A stretch of 50,131 bases of DNA, taken from contig JAUCBJ010005000.1 of the NCBI GenBank assembly GCA_032718475.1, positions 1-50,131 on the forward strand. Direction: 5' to 3'. The notes below the pieces were generated by a model. That model was not told the DNA's origin, searched no databases, and was given only the letters and a program-made list of their open reading frames with translations. The position numbers were made by a program, and so were the translations under genes. The DNA comes from Nemertoderma westbladi (taxonomy: Eukaryota; Xenacoelomorpha; Nemertodermatida; Nemertodermatidae). This document shows positions 1 through 11,864 of the stretch, in pieces. How positions within the stretch are numbered: position 1 is the stretch's first letter; every line of letters begins with the position of its first letter.

Positions 1-1595
1 TCCCTTTCCTTCCGTCCTACTTTAATGCCTTCATTCCTTCCTACTTCCCTTTCCTTCCGTCCTACTTGAATGCCTTCATTCCTTCCTACTTCCCTTTCCT
101 TCCGTCCTACTTTAATGCCTTCATTCCTTCCTACTTTCCTTTCCTTCCTTCCTACTTGAATGCCTTCATTCCTTCCTACTTCCCTTTCCTTCCGTCCTAC
201 TTTAATGCCTTCATTCCTTCCTACTTCCCTTTCCTTCCGTCCTACTTCAATGCATTCATTCCTTCCTACTTCCCTTTCCTTCCGTCCTACTTTAATGCCT
301 TCATTCCTTCCTACTTCCCTTTCCTTCCGTCCTACTTGAATGCCTTCATTCCTTCCTACTTCCCTTTCCTTCCGTCCTACTTTAATGCCTTCATTCCTTC
401 CTACTTCCCTTTCCTTCCGTCCTACTTCAATGCCTTCATTCCTTCCTACTTCCCTTTCCTTCCGTCCTACTTCAATGCCTTCATTCCTTCCTACTTCCCT
501 TTCCTTCCGTCCTACTTTAATGCCTTCATTCCTTCCTACTTCCCTTTCCTTCCGTCCTACTTGAATGCCTTCATTCCTTCCTACTCCCCTTTCCTTCCGT
601 CCTACTTTAATGCCTTCATTCCTTCCTACTTCCCTTTCCTTCCGTCCTACTTTAATGCCTTCATTCCTTCCTACTTCCCTTTCCTTCCGTCCTACTTCAA
701 TGCATTCATTCCTTCCTACTTCCCTTTCCTTCCGTCCTACTTTAATGCCTTCATTCCTTCCTACTTCCCTTTCCTTCCGTCCTACTTGAATGCCTTCATT
801 CCTTCCTACTTCCCTTTCCTTCCGTCCTACTTGAATGCCTTCATTCCTTCCTACTTCCCTTTCCTTCCGTCCTACTTTAATGCCTTCATTCCTTCCTACT
901 TCCCTTTCCTTCCGTCCTACTTGAATGCCTTCATTCCTTCCTACTTCCCTTTCCTTCCGTCCTACTTTAATGCCTTCATTCCTTCCTACTTCCCTTTCCT
1001 TCCGTCCTACTTTAATGCCTTCATTCCTTCCTACTTCCCTTTCCTTCCGTCCTACTTCAATGCATTCATTCCTTCCTACTTCCCTTTCCTTCCGTCCTAC
1101 TTTAATGCCTTCATTCCTTCCTACTTCCCTTTCCTTCCGTCCTACTTGAATGCCTTCATTCCTTCCTACTTCCCTTTCCTTCCGTCCTACTTGAATGCCT
1201 TCATTCCTTCCTACTTCCCTTTCCTTCCGTCCTACTTTAATGCCTTCATTCCTTCCTACTTTCCTTTCCTTCCTTCCTACTTGAATGCCTTCATTCCTTC
1301 CTACTCCCCTTTCCTTCCGTCCTACTTTAATGCCTTCATTCCTTCCTACTTTCCTTTCCTTCCTTCCTACTTGAATGCCTTCATTCCTTCCTACTTCCCT
1401 TTCCTTCCGTCCTACTTTAATGCCTTCATTCCTTCCTACTTCCCTTTCCTTCCGTCCTACTTGAATGCCTTCATTCCTTCCTACTTCCCTTTCCTTCCGT
1501 CCTACTTTAATGCCTTCATTCCTTCCTACTTCCCTTTCCTTCCGTCCTACTTGAATGCCTTCATTCCTTCCTACTTCCCTTTCCTTCCGTCCTAC

Positions 1596-4500
1596 TTTAA
1601 TGCCTTCATTCCTTCCTACTTCCCTTTCCTTCCGTCCTACTTGAATGCCTTCATTCCTTCCTACTTCCCTTTCCTTCCGTCCTACTTGAATGCCTTCATT
1701 CCTTCCTACTTCCCTTTCCTTCCGTCCTACTTTAATGCCTTCATTCCTTCCTACTTCCCTTTCCTTCCGTCCTACTTGAATGCCTTCATTCCTTCCTACT
1801 CCCCTTTCCTTCCGTCCTACTTTAATGCCTCCATTCCTTCCTACTTCCCTTTCCTTCCGTCCTACTTTAATGCCTTCATTCCTTCCTACTTCCCTTTCCT
1901 TCCGTCCTACTTCAATGCCTTCATTCCTTCCTACTCCCCTTTCCTTCCGTCCTACTTTAATGCCTTCATTCCTTCCTACTTCCCTTTCCTTCCGTCCTAC
2001 TTTAATGCCTTCATTCCTTCCTACTTCCCTTTCCTTCCGTCCTACTTGAATGCCTTCATTTCTTCCTACTTTCCTTTCCTTCCGTCCTACTTTAATGCCT
2101 TCATACCTTCCTACTTTCCTTTCTTTCCTTCCTACTTTAATACCTTCATACCTTCCTACTTCCCTTTCCTTCCGTCCTACTTTAATGCCTCCATTCCTTC
2201 CTACTTCCCTTTCCTTCCGTCCTACTTGAATGTCTTCATTCCTTTCTACTTTCCTTTCCTTCCTTCCTACTTGAATGCCTCCATTCCTTCCTACTTCCCT
2301 TTCCTTCCGTCCTACTTTAATGCCTTCATTCCTTCCTACTTCCCTTTCCTTCCGTCCTACTTCAATGCATTCATTCCTTCCTACTTCCCTTTCCTTCCGT
2401 CCTACTTGAATGCCTCCATTCCTTCCTACTTTCCTTTCCTTCCGTCCTACTTCAATGCCTTCATTCCTTCTTACTTTCCTTTCCTTCCGTCCTACTTGAA
2501 TGTCTTCATACCTTCCTACTTTCCTTTCCTTCCGTCCTACTTTAATGCCTTCATTCCTTCCTACTTTTATTTCCTTCCATCCTACTTTCATTCTTTCCTT
2601 CCTTCCTACTTCCCTTTCCTTCCGTCCTACTTGAATGCCTTCTGTCCTTCCTACTTTCCTTTCCTTCCATCGTACTTTCATTCCTTCCTTCCTTCCTACT
2701 TTCATTTCCTTCCTTCCTACTTTCATTCCTTCCTACTTCCTTTCCTTCCTTCCTACTTCCTTTCCTTTCGTCCTACTTTAATGCCTTCATTCCTTCCTAC
2801 TTTCCTTTCCTTCCTTCCTACTTTAATGCCTTCATTCCTTCCTACTTTCCTTTCCTTCCGTCCTACTTTAATACCTTCCTTCCTTCCTACTTTCCTTTCC
2901 TTCCATCGTACTTTCATTCCTCCCTTCCTTCCTACTTTCATTTCCTTCCTTCCTACTTTCATTCCTTCCTACTTCCTTTCCTTCCTTCCTACTTCCTTTC
3001 CTTTCGTCCTACTTTAATACCTTCCTTCCTTCCTACTTTCCTTTCCTTCCATCGTACTTTCATTCCTTCCTTCCTTCCTACTTTCATTTCCTTCCTTCCT
3101 ACTTTCATTCCTTCCTACTTCCTTTCCTTCCTTCCTACTTCCTTTCCTTCCTTCCTACTTGAATGCCTTCATTCCTTCCTACTTTCCTTTCCTTCCTTCC
3201 TACTTTAATGCCTTCATTCCTTCCTACTTTCCTTTCCTTCCGTCCTACTTTAATGCCTTCATACCTTCCTACTTTCCTTTCCTTCCGTCCTACTTTAATG
3301 CCTTCATACCTTCCTACTTTCCTTTCCTTCCGTCCTACTTTAATACCTTCATTCCTTCCTACTTTCCTTTCCTTCCTTCCTACTTGAATGCCTTCATTCC
3401 TTCCTACTTCCCTTTCCTTCCGTCCTACTTCAATGCCTTCATTCCTTCCTACTTCCTTTCCTTCCGTCCTACTTCAATGCCTTCCTTCCTTCCTACTTTC
3501 ATTTCCTTCCTTCCTACTTTCCTTTCCTTCCTTCCTACTTCCTTTCCTTTCGTCCTACTTTAATGCCTTCATTCCTTCCTACTTTCCTTTCCTTCCTTCC
3601 TACTTTAATGCCTTCATTCCTTCCTACTTTCCTTTCCTTCCGTCCTACTTTAATGCCTTCATACCTTCCTACTTTCCTTTCCTTCCGTCCTACTTTAATA
3701 CCTTCATACCTTCCTACTTTCCTTTCCTTCCGTCCTACTTTAATACCTTCATTCCTTCCTACTTTCCTTTCCTTCCTTCCTACTTGAATGCCTTCATTCC
3801 TTCCTACTTCCCTTTCCTTCCGTCCTACTTCAATGCCTTCATTCCTTCCTACTTCCTTTCCTTCCGTCCTACTTCAATGCCTTCCTTCCTTCCTACTTTC
3901 ATTTCCTTCCTTCCTACTTCCCTTTCCTTCCGTCCTACTTTAATGCCTTCATACCTTCCTACTTTCCTTTCCTTCCGTCCTACTTTAATGCCTTCATACC
4001 TTCCTACTTTCCTTTCCTTCCGTCCTACTTTAATACCTTCATTCCTTCCTACTTTCCTTTCCTTCCTTCCTACTTGAATGCCTTCATTTCTTCCTACTTT
4101 CTTTCCTTCCGTCCTACTTGAATGCCTTCATTCCTTCCTACTTCCTTTCCTTCCGTCCTACTTCAATGCCTTCCTTCCTTCCTACTTTCATTTCCTTCCT
4201 TCCTACTTTCATTTCCTTCCTTCCTACTTCCCTTTCCTTCCGTCCTACTTTAATGCCTTCATACCTTCCTACTTTCCTTTCCTTCCGTCCTACTTTAATG
4301 CCTTCATACCTTCCTACTTTCCTTTCCTTCCGTCCTACTTTAATACCTTCATTCCTTCCTACTTTCCTTTCCTTCCTTCCTACTTGAATGCCTTCATTTC
4401 TTCCTACTTCCTTTCCTTCCGTCCTACTTGAATGCCTTCATTTCTTCCTACTTCCTTTCCTTCCGTCCTACTTGAATGCCTTCATTCCTTCCTACTTCCT

Positions 4501-5422
4501 TTCCTTCCGTCCTACTTCAATGCCTTCCTTCCTTCCTACTTTCATTTCCTTCCTTCCTACTTTCCTTTCCTTCCTTCCTACTTCCTTTCCTTTCGTCCTA
4601 CTTTAATGTCTTCATTCCTTCCTACTTTCCTTTCCTTCCTTCCTACTTTAATGCCTTCATTCCTTCCTACTTTCCTTTCCTTCCGTCCTACTTTAATGCC
4701 TTCATACCTTCCTACTTTCCTTTCCTTCCGTCCTACTTTAATACCTTCATACCTTCCTACTTTCCTTTCCTTCCGTCCTACTTTAATGCCTTCATACCTT
4801 CCTACTTTCCTTTCCTTCCGTCCTACTTTAATACCTTCATTCCTTCCTACTTTCCTTTCCTTCCGTCCTACTTTAATGCCTTCATACCTTCCTACTTTCC
4901 TTTCCTTCCGTCCTACTTTAATACCTTCATTCCTTCCTACTTTCCTTTCCTTCCTTCCTACTTCCCTTTCCTTTCGTCCTACTTTAATACCTTCATACCT
5001 TCCTACTTTCCTTTCCTTCCGTCCTACTTTAATGCCTTCATACCTTCCTACTTTCCTTTCCTTCCGTCCTACTTTAATACCTTCATTCCTTCCTACTTTC
5101 CTTTCCTTCCTTCCTACTTGAATGCCTTCATTCCTTCCTACTTCCCTTTCCTTCAGTCCTACTTCAATGCCTTCATTCCTTCCTACTTCCTTTCCTTCCG
5201 TCCTACTTCAATGCCTTCCTTCCTTCCTACTTTCATTTCCTTCCGTCCTACTTTAATGCCTTCATACCTTCCTACTTCCCTTTCCTTCCGTCCTACTTTA
5301 ATGCCTTCATACCTTCCTACTTTCCTTTCCTTCCATCCTACTTTAATGCCTTCATACCTTCCTACTTTCCTTTCCTTCCGTCCTACTTTAATACCTTCAT
5401 TCCTTCCTACTTTCCTTTCCTT
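1596..5422. repeat. Higher-order repeat, copy A of a 3.8-kb block
   Basis: The order of variant units here is reproduced at an offset of 4,241 bp (copy B). Matching landmarks include the CTACTTTTAT segment at 2561 and a CCTCCCTTCC variant near 2928. Upstream of about 1596 the unit order no longer matches at this offset. Copy A has one additional 44-bp unit at about 4388-4431, next to an identical neighbour, which is absent from copy B. This is the signature of unequal exchange or slippage by one unit. After it the offset becomes 4,197 bp, and the match ends near 5422. Confidence 0.85.
2561..2760. repeat. Diverged landmark segment, copy 1
   Basis: This is a run of degenerate units marked by CTACTTTTATTTCC, a CATCCTACTTTCATTC word, GCCTTCTGTCC and CCATCGTACTTTC. 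These words are rare elsewhere in the array and recur together at 6802, 10502, 19002, 20424 and 23194. A related CATCGTAC word also recurs nearby at about 2905 and 3053. The segment is useful as an internal landmark for phasing the array. Confidence 0.85.
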
Positions 5423-5836
5423 CCGTCCTACTTTAATGCCTTCATTCCTTCCTACTTCCCTTTCCTTCCGTCCTACTTGAATGCCTTCATTCCTTCCTAC
5501 TCCCCTTTCCTTCCGTCCTACTTTAATGCCTTCATTCCTTCCTACTTTCCTTTCCTTCCTTCCTACTTGAATGCCTCCATTCCTTCCTACTTCCCTTTCC
5601 TTCCGTCCTACTTTAATGCCTTCATTCCTTCCTACTTCCCTTTCCTTCCGTCCTACTTCAATGCATTCATTCCTTCCTACTTCCCTTTCCTTCCGTCCTA
5701 CTTTAATGCCTTCATTCCTTCCTACTTCCCTTTCCTTCCGTCCTACTTGAATGCCTTCATTCCTTCCTACTCCCCTTTCCTTCCGTCCTACTTTAATGCC
5801 TTCATTCCTTCCTACTTCCCTTTCCTTCCGTCCTAC

Positions 5837-8800
5837 TTTAATGCCTTCATTCCTTCCTACTTCCCTTTCCTTCCGTCCTACTTGAATGCCTTCATTCCTT
5901 CCTACTTCCCTTTCCTTCCGTCCTACTTGAATGCCTTCATTCCTTCCTACTTCCCTTTCCTTCCGTCCTACTTTAATGCCTTCATTCCTTCCTACTTCCC
6001 TTTCCTTCCGTCCTACTTGAATGCCTTCATTCCTTCCTACTCCCCTTTCCTTCCGTCCTACTTTAATGCCTCCATTCCTTCCTACTTCCCTTTCCTTCCG
6101 TCCTACTTTAATGCCTTCATTCCTTCCTACTTCCCTTTCCTTCCGTCCTACTTCAATGCCTTCATTCCTTCCTACTCCCCTTTCCTTCCGTCCTACTTTA
6201 ATGCCTTCATTCCTTCCTACTTCCCTTTCCTTCCGTCCTACTTTAATGCCTTCATTCCTTCCTACTTCCCTTTCCTTCCGTCCTACTTGAATGCCTTCAT
6301 TTCTTCCTACTTTCCTTTCCTTCCGTCCTACTTTAATGCCTTCATACCTTCCTACTTTCCTTTCTTTCCTTCCTACTTTAATACCTTCATACCTTCCTAC
6401 TTCCCTTTCCTTCCGTCCTACTTTAATGCCTCCATTCCTTCCTACTTCCCTTTCCTTCCGTCCTACTTGAATGTCTTCATTCCTTTCTACTTTCCTTTCC
6501 TTCCTTCCTACTTGAATGCCTCCATTCCTTCCTACTTCCCTTTCCTTCCGTCCTACTTTAATGCCTTCATTCCTTCCTACTTCCCTTTCCTTCCGTCCTA
6601 CTTCAATGCATTCATTCCTTCCTACTTCCCTTTCCTTCCGTCCTACTTGAATGCCTCCATTCCTTCCTACTTTCCTTTCCTTCCGTCCTACTTCAATGCC
6701 TTCATTCCTTCTTACTTTCCTTTCCTTCCGTCCTACTTGAATGTCTTCATACCTTCCTACTTTCCTTTCCTTCCGTCCTACTTTAATGCCTTCATTCCTT
6801 CCTACTTTTATTTCCTTCCATCCTACTTTCATTCTTTCCTTCCTTCCTACTTCCCTTTCCTTCCGTCCTACTTGAATGCCTTCTGTCCTTCCTACTTTCC
6901 TTTCCTTCCATCGTACTTTCATTCCTTCCTTCCTTCCTACTTTCATTTCCTTCCTTCCTACTTTCATTCCTTCCTACTTCCTTTCCTTCCTTCCTACTTC
7001 CTTTCCTTTCGTCCTACTTTAATGCCTTCATTCCTTCCTACTTTCCTTTCCTTCCTTCCTACTTTAATGCCTTCATTCCTTCCTACTTTCCTTTCCTTCC
7101 GTCCTACTTTAATACCTTCCTTCCTTCCTACTTTCCTTTCCTTCCATCGTACTTTCATTCCTCCCTTCCTTCCTACTTTCATTTCCTTCCTTCCTACTTT
7201 CATTCCTTCCTACTTCCTTTCCTTCCTTCCTACTTCCTTTCCTTTCGTCCTACTTTAATACCTTCCTTCCTTCCTACTTTCCTTTCCTTCCATCGTACTT
7301 TCATTCCTTCCTTCCTTCCTACTTTCATTTCCTTCCTTCCTACTTTCATTCCTTCCTACTTCCTTTCCTTCCTTCCTACTTCCTTTCCTTCCTTCCTACT
7401 TGAATGCCTTCATTCCTTCCTACTTTCCTTTCCTTCCTTCCTACTTTAATGCCTTCATTCCTTCCTACTTTCCTTTCCTTCCGTCCTACTTTAATGCCTT
7501 CATACCTTCCTACTTTCCTTTCCTTCCGTCCTACTTTAATGCCTTCATACCTTCCTACTTTCCTTTCCTTCCGTCCTACTTTAATACCTTCATTCCTTCC
7601 TACTTTCCTTTCCTTCCTTCCTACTTGAATGCCTTCATTCCTTCCTACTTCCCTTTCCTTCCGTCCTACTTCAATGCCTTCATTCCTTCCTACTTCCTTT
7701 CCTTCCGTCCTACTTCAATGCCTTCCTTCCTTCCTACTTTCATTTCCTTCCTTCCTACTTTCCTTTCCTTCCTTCCTACTTCCTTTCCTTTCGTCCTACT
7801 TTAATGCCTTCATTCCTTCCTACTTTCCTTTCCTTCCTTCCTACTTTAATGCCTTCATTCCTTCCTACTTTCCTTTCCTTCCGTCCTACTTTAATGCCTT
7901 CATACCTTCCTACTTTCCTTTCCTTCCGTCCTACTTTAATACCTTCATACCTTCCTACTTTCCTTTCCTTCCGTCCTACTTTAATACCTTCATTCCTTCC
8001 TACTTTCCTTTCCTTCCTTCCTACTTGAATGCCTTCATTCCTTCCTACTTCCCTTTCCTTCCGTCCTACTTCAATGCCTTCATTCCTTCCTACTTCCTTT
8101 CCTTCCGTCCTACTTCAATGCCTTCCTTCCTTCCTACTTTCATTTCCTTCCTTCCTACTTCCCTTTCCTTCCGTCCTACTTTAATGCCTTCATACCTTCC
8201 TACTTTCCTTTCCTTCCGTCCTACTTTAATGCCTTCATACCTTCCTACTTTCCTTTCCTTCCGTCCTACTTTAATACCTTCATTCCTTCCTACTTTCCTT
8301 TCCTTCCTTCCTACTTGAATGCCTTCATTTCTTCCTACTTTCTTTCCTTCCGTCCTACTTGAATGCCTTCATTCCTTCCTACTTCCTTTCCTTCCGTCCT
8401 ACTTCAATGCCTTCCTTCCTTCCTACTTTCATTTCCTTCCTTCCTACTTTCATTTCCTTCCTTCCTACTTCCCTTTCCTTCCGTCCTACTTTAATGCCTT
8501 CATACCTTCCTACTTTCCTTTCCTTCCGTCCTACTTTAATGCCTTCATTCCTTCCTACTTTCCTTTCCTTCCGTCCTACTTTAATACCTTCATTCCTTCC
8601 TACTTTCCTTTCCTTCCTTCCTACTTGAATGCCTTCATTTCTTCCTACTTCCTTTCCTTCCGTCCTACTTGAATGCCTTCATTCCTTCCTACTTCCTTTC
8701 CTTCCGTCCTACTTCAATGCCTTCCTTCCTTCCTACTTTCATTTCCTTCCTTCCTACTTTCCTTTCCTTCCTTCCTACTTCCTTTCCTTTCGTCCTACTT

Positions 8801-9619
8801 TAATGTCTTCATTCCTTCCTACTTTCCTTTCCTTCCTTCCTACTTTAATGCCTTCATTCCTTCCTACTTTCCTTTCCTTCCGTCCTACTTTAATGCCTTC
8901 ATACCTTCCTACTTTCCTTTCCTTCCGTCCTACTTTAATACCTTCATACCTTCCTACTTTCCTTTCCTTCCGTCCTACTTTAATGCCTTCATACCTTCCT
9001 ACTTTCCTTTCCTTCCGTCCTACTTTAATACCTTCATTCCTTCCTACTTTCCTTTCCTTCCGTCCTACTTTAATGCCTTCATACCTTCCTACTTTCCTTT
9101 CCTTCCGTCCTACTTTAATACCTTCATTCCTTCCTACTTTCCTTTCCTTCCTTCCTACTTCCCTTTCCTTTCGTCCTACTTTAATACCTTCATACCTTCC
9201 TACTTTCCTTTCCTTCCGTCCTACTTTAATGCCTTCATACCTTCCTACTTTCCTTTCCTTCCGTCCTACTTTAATACCTTCATTCCTTCCTACTTTCCTT
9301 TCCTTCCTTCCTACTTGAATGCCTTCATTCCTTCCTACTTCCCTTTCCTTCAGTCCTACTTCAATGCCTTCATTCCTTCCTACTTCCTTTCCTTCCGTCC
9401 TACTTCAATGCCTTCCTTCCTTCCTACTTTCATTTCCTTCCGTCCTACTTTAATGCCTTCATACCTTCCTACTTCCCTTTCCTTCCGTCCTACTTTAATG
9501 CCTTCATACCTTCCTACTTTCCTTTCCTTCCATCCTACTTTAATGCCTTCATACCTTCCTACTTTCCTTTCCTTCCGTCCTACTTTAATACCTTCATTCC
9601 TTCCTACTTTCCTTTCCTT
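5837..9619. repeat. Higher-order repeat, copy B of the 3.8-kb block
   Basis: This is the second copy of the block at 1596-5422. The two copies are almost identical. I noticed one base change (CATACC in copy A near 4308, CATTCC in copy B near 8549) and the loss of one 44-bp unit after 8628. Such similarity in a fast-changing array suggests a recent duplication or gene conversion. The match breaks at about 9620, where this copy has CCTTCC and copy A has CCGTCC. Confidence 0.85.
6802..7001. repeat. Diverged landmark segment, copy 2
   Basis: It carries the same CTACTTTTAT, GCCTTCTGTCC and CATCGTAC series as the segment at 2561, exactly 4,241 bp later. It belongs to copy B of the large duplicated block. 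Confidence 0.85.
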
Positions 9620-10149
9620 CCTTCCTACTTGAATGCCTTCATTCCTTCCTACTTCCCTTTCCTTCCGTCCTACTTGAATGCCTTCATTCCTTCCTACTTC
9701 CTTTCCTTCCGTCCTACTTCAATACCTTCATTCCTTCCTACTTTCTTTTCCTTCCGTCCTACTTTAATGCCTTCATTCCTTCCTACTTTCCTTTCCTTCC
9801 GTCCTACTTTAATGCCTTCATTCCTTCCTACTTTCCTTTCCTTCCGTCCTAGTTTAATACCTTCATTCCTTCCTACTTGAATGCCTTCATACCTTCCTAC
9901 TTTCCTTTCCTTCCGTCCTAGTTTAATACCTTCATTCCTTCCTACTTGAATGCCTTCATTCCTTCCTACTTTCCTTTCCTTCCTTCCTTCCTACTTGAAT
10001 GCCTTCATTCCTTTCTACTTCCCTTTCCTTCCGTCCTACTTCAATGCATTCATTCCTTCCTACTTCCCTTTCCTTCCGTCCTACTTGAATGCCTCCATTC
10101 CTTCCTACTTTCCTTTCCTTTCTTCCTACTTCCCTTTCCTTCCTTCCTA

Positions 10150-10930
10150 CTTTAATACCTTCATTCCTTCCTACTTTCTTTTCCTTCCGTCCTACTTCAA
10201 TGCCTTCCTTCCTTCCTACTTTCATTTCCTTCCTTCCTACTTCCTTTCCTTTCGTCCTACTTTAATGCCTTCATTCCTTCCTACTTTCCTTTCTTTCCTT
10301 CCTACTTTAATGCCTTCATTCCTTCCTACTTTCCTTTCCTTCCGTCCTACTTCAATGCATTCATACCTTCCTACTTCCCTTTCCTTCCTTCCTACTTTCA
10401 TTTCCTCCTTCCTACTTTCCTTTCCTTCCGTCCTAATTGAATGCCTTCATTCCTTCCTACTTTCCTTTCCTTCCGTCCTACTTTAATGCCTTCATTCCTT
10501 CCTACTTTTATTTCCTTCCATCCTACTTTCATTCTTTCCTTCCTTCCTACTTCCCTTTCCTTCCGTCCTACTTGAATGCCTTCTGTCCTTCCTACTTTCC
10601 TTTCCTTCCATCGTACTTTCATTCCTTCCTTCCTTCCTACTTTCATTTCCTTCCTTCCTACTTTCATTCCTTCCTACTTCCCTTTCCTTTCGTCCTACTT
10701 TAATGCCTTCATTCCTTCCTACTTTCCTTTCCTTCCTTCCTACTGTAATGCCTTCATTCCTTCCTACTTTCCTTTCCTTCCGTCCTACTTTAATGCCTTC
10801 ATACCTTCCTACTTTCCTTTCCTTCCGTCCTACTTTAATGCCTTCATACCTTCCTACTTTCCTTTCCTTCCGTCCTACTTTAATACCTTCATTCCTTCCT
10901 ACTTTCCTTTCCTTCCTTCCTACTTGAATG
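10150..10930. repeat. About 780-bp block containing landmark copy 3, first of three
   Basis: The block contains a short TTTCCTCCTTCC variant near 10403, a CCTAATTGAATG junction near 10434, the landmark starting at 10502, and a rare TACTGTAATG unit near 10742. The same series in the same spacing is found at about 18,640-19,430 and 22,840-23,620, at offsets of 8,500 and about 12,692 bp. It ends where the next unit differs among copies (GCATTC here; GCCTTCG or GCCTTCA in the others). Confidence 0.85.
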
Positions 10931-11169
10931 CATTCATTCCTTCCTACTTCCCTTTCCTTCCGTCCTACTTTAATACCTTAATTCATTCCTTCCTACTTTC
11001 CTTTCCTTCCTTCCTACTTGAATGCCTTCATTCCTTCCTACTTCCCTTTCCTTCCGTCCTACTTCAATGCCTTCATTCCTTCCTACTTCCTTTCCTTCCG
11101 TCCTACTTCAATGCCTTCATTCCTTCCTACTTTCATTTCCTTCCTTCCTACTTTCCTTTCCTTCCGTCC

Positions 11170-11864
11170 TAATTGAATGCCTTCATTCCTTCCTACTTCC
11201 CTTTCCTTCCGTCCTACTTCAATGCCTTCCTTCCGTCCTACTTTAATACCTTCATTCCTTCCTACTTTCCTTTCCTTCCTTCCTACTTGAATGCCTTCAT
11301 TCCTTCCTACTTCCCTTTCCTTCCGTCCTACTTTAATACCTTCATTCCTTCCTACTTTCCTTTCCTTCCTTCCTACTTGAATGCCTTCATTCCTTCCTAC
11401 TTCCCTTTCCTTCCGTCCTACTTCAATGCCTTCATTCCTTCCTACTTCCTTTCCTTCCGTCCTACTTCAATGCCTTCATTCCTTCCTACTTTCATTTCCT
11501 TCCTTCCTACTTTCCTTTCCTTCCGTCCTAATTGAATGCCTTCATTCCTTCCTACTTCCCTTTCCTTCCGTCCTACTTTAATACCTTCATTCCTTCCTAC
11601 TTTCCTTTCCTTCCTTCCTACTTGAATGCCTTCATTCCTTCCTACTTCCCTTTCCTTCCGTCCTACTTTAATACCTTCATTCCTTCCTACTTTCCTTTCC
11701 TTCCTTCCTACTTGAATGCCTTCATTCCTTCCTACTTCCCTTTCCTTCCGTCCTACTTCAATGCCTTCATTCCTTCCTACTTCCTTTCCTTCCGTCCTAC
11801 TTCAATGCCTTCATTCCTTCCTACTTTCATTTCCTTCCTTCCTACTTTCCTTTCCTTCCGTCCT
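11170..11864. repeat. Local higher-order repeat, period 335-359 bp
   Basis: Two consecutive blocks begin at a CCTAATTGAATG variant (near 11,170 and 11,530), and a third begins near 11,865. The second is 335 bp long. The first is 24 bp longer because of an additional half-unit (GCCTTCCTTCCGTCC). Unit order is otherwise shared. This is a recent local amplification inside the main array. Confidence 0.75.

Noticed and set aside
66-3017. 983-codon open frame as a giant repetitive protein gene (silk- or adhesive-like)
   Set aside because: All forward frames and one or more reverse frames are open because the unit lacks stops and its length is divisible by 3. Units vary without codon-position bias that I can see, and 44-bp units switch frame along the array. 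No promoter, signal peptide or non-repeat domain is attached.
5183-6967. 594-codon - strand frame with lysine/arginine/glutamate-rich repeats
   Set aside because: It is the antisense translation of the same satellite units, and the open frame follows from composition alone.
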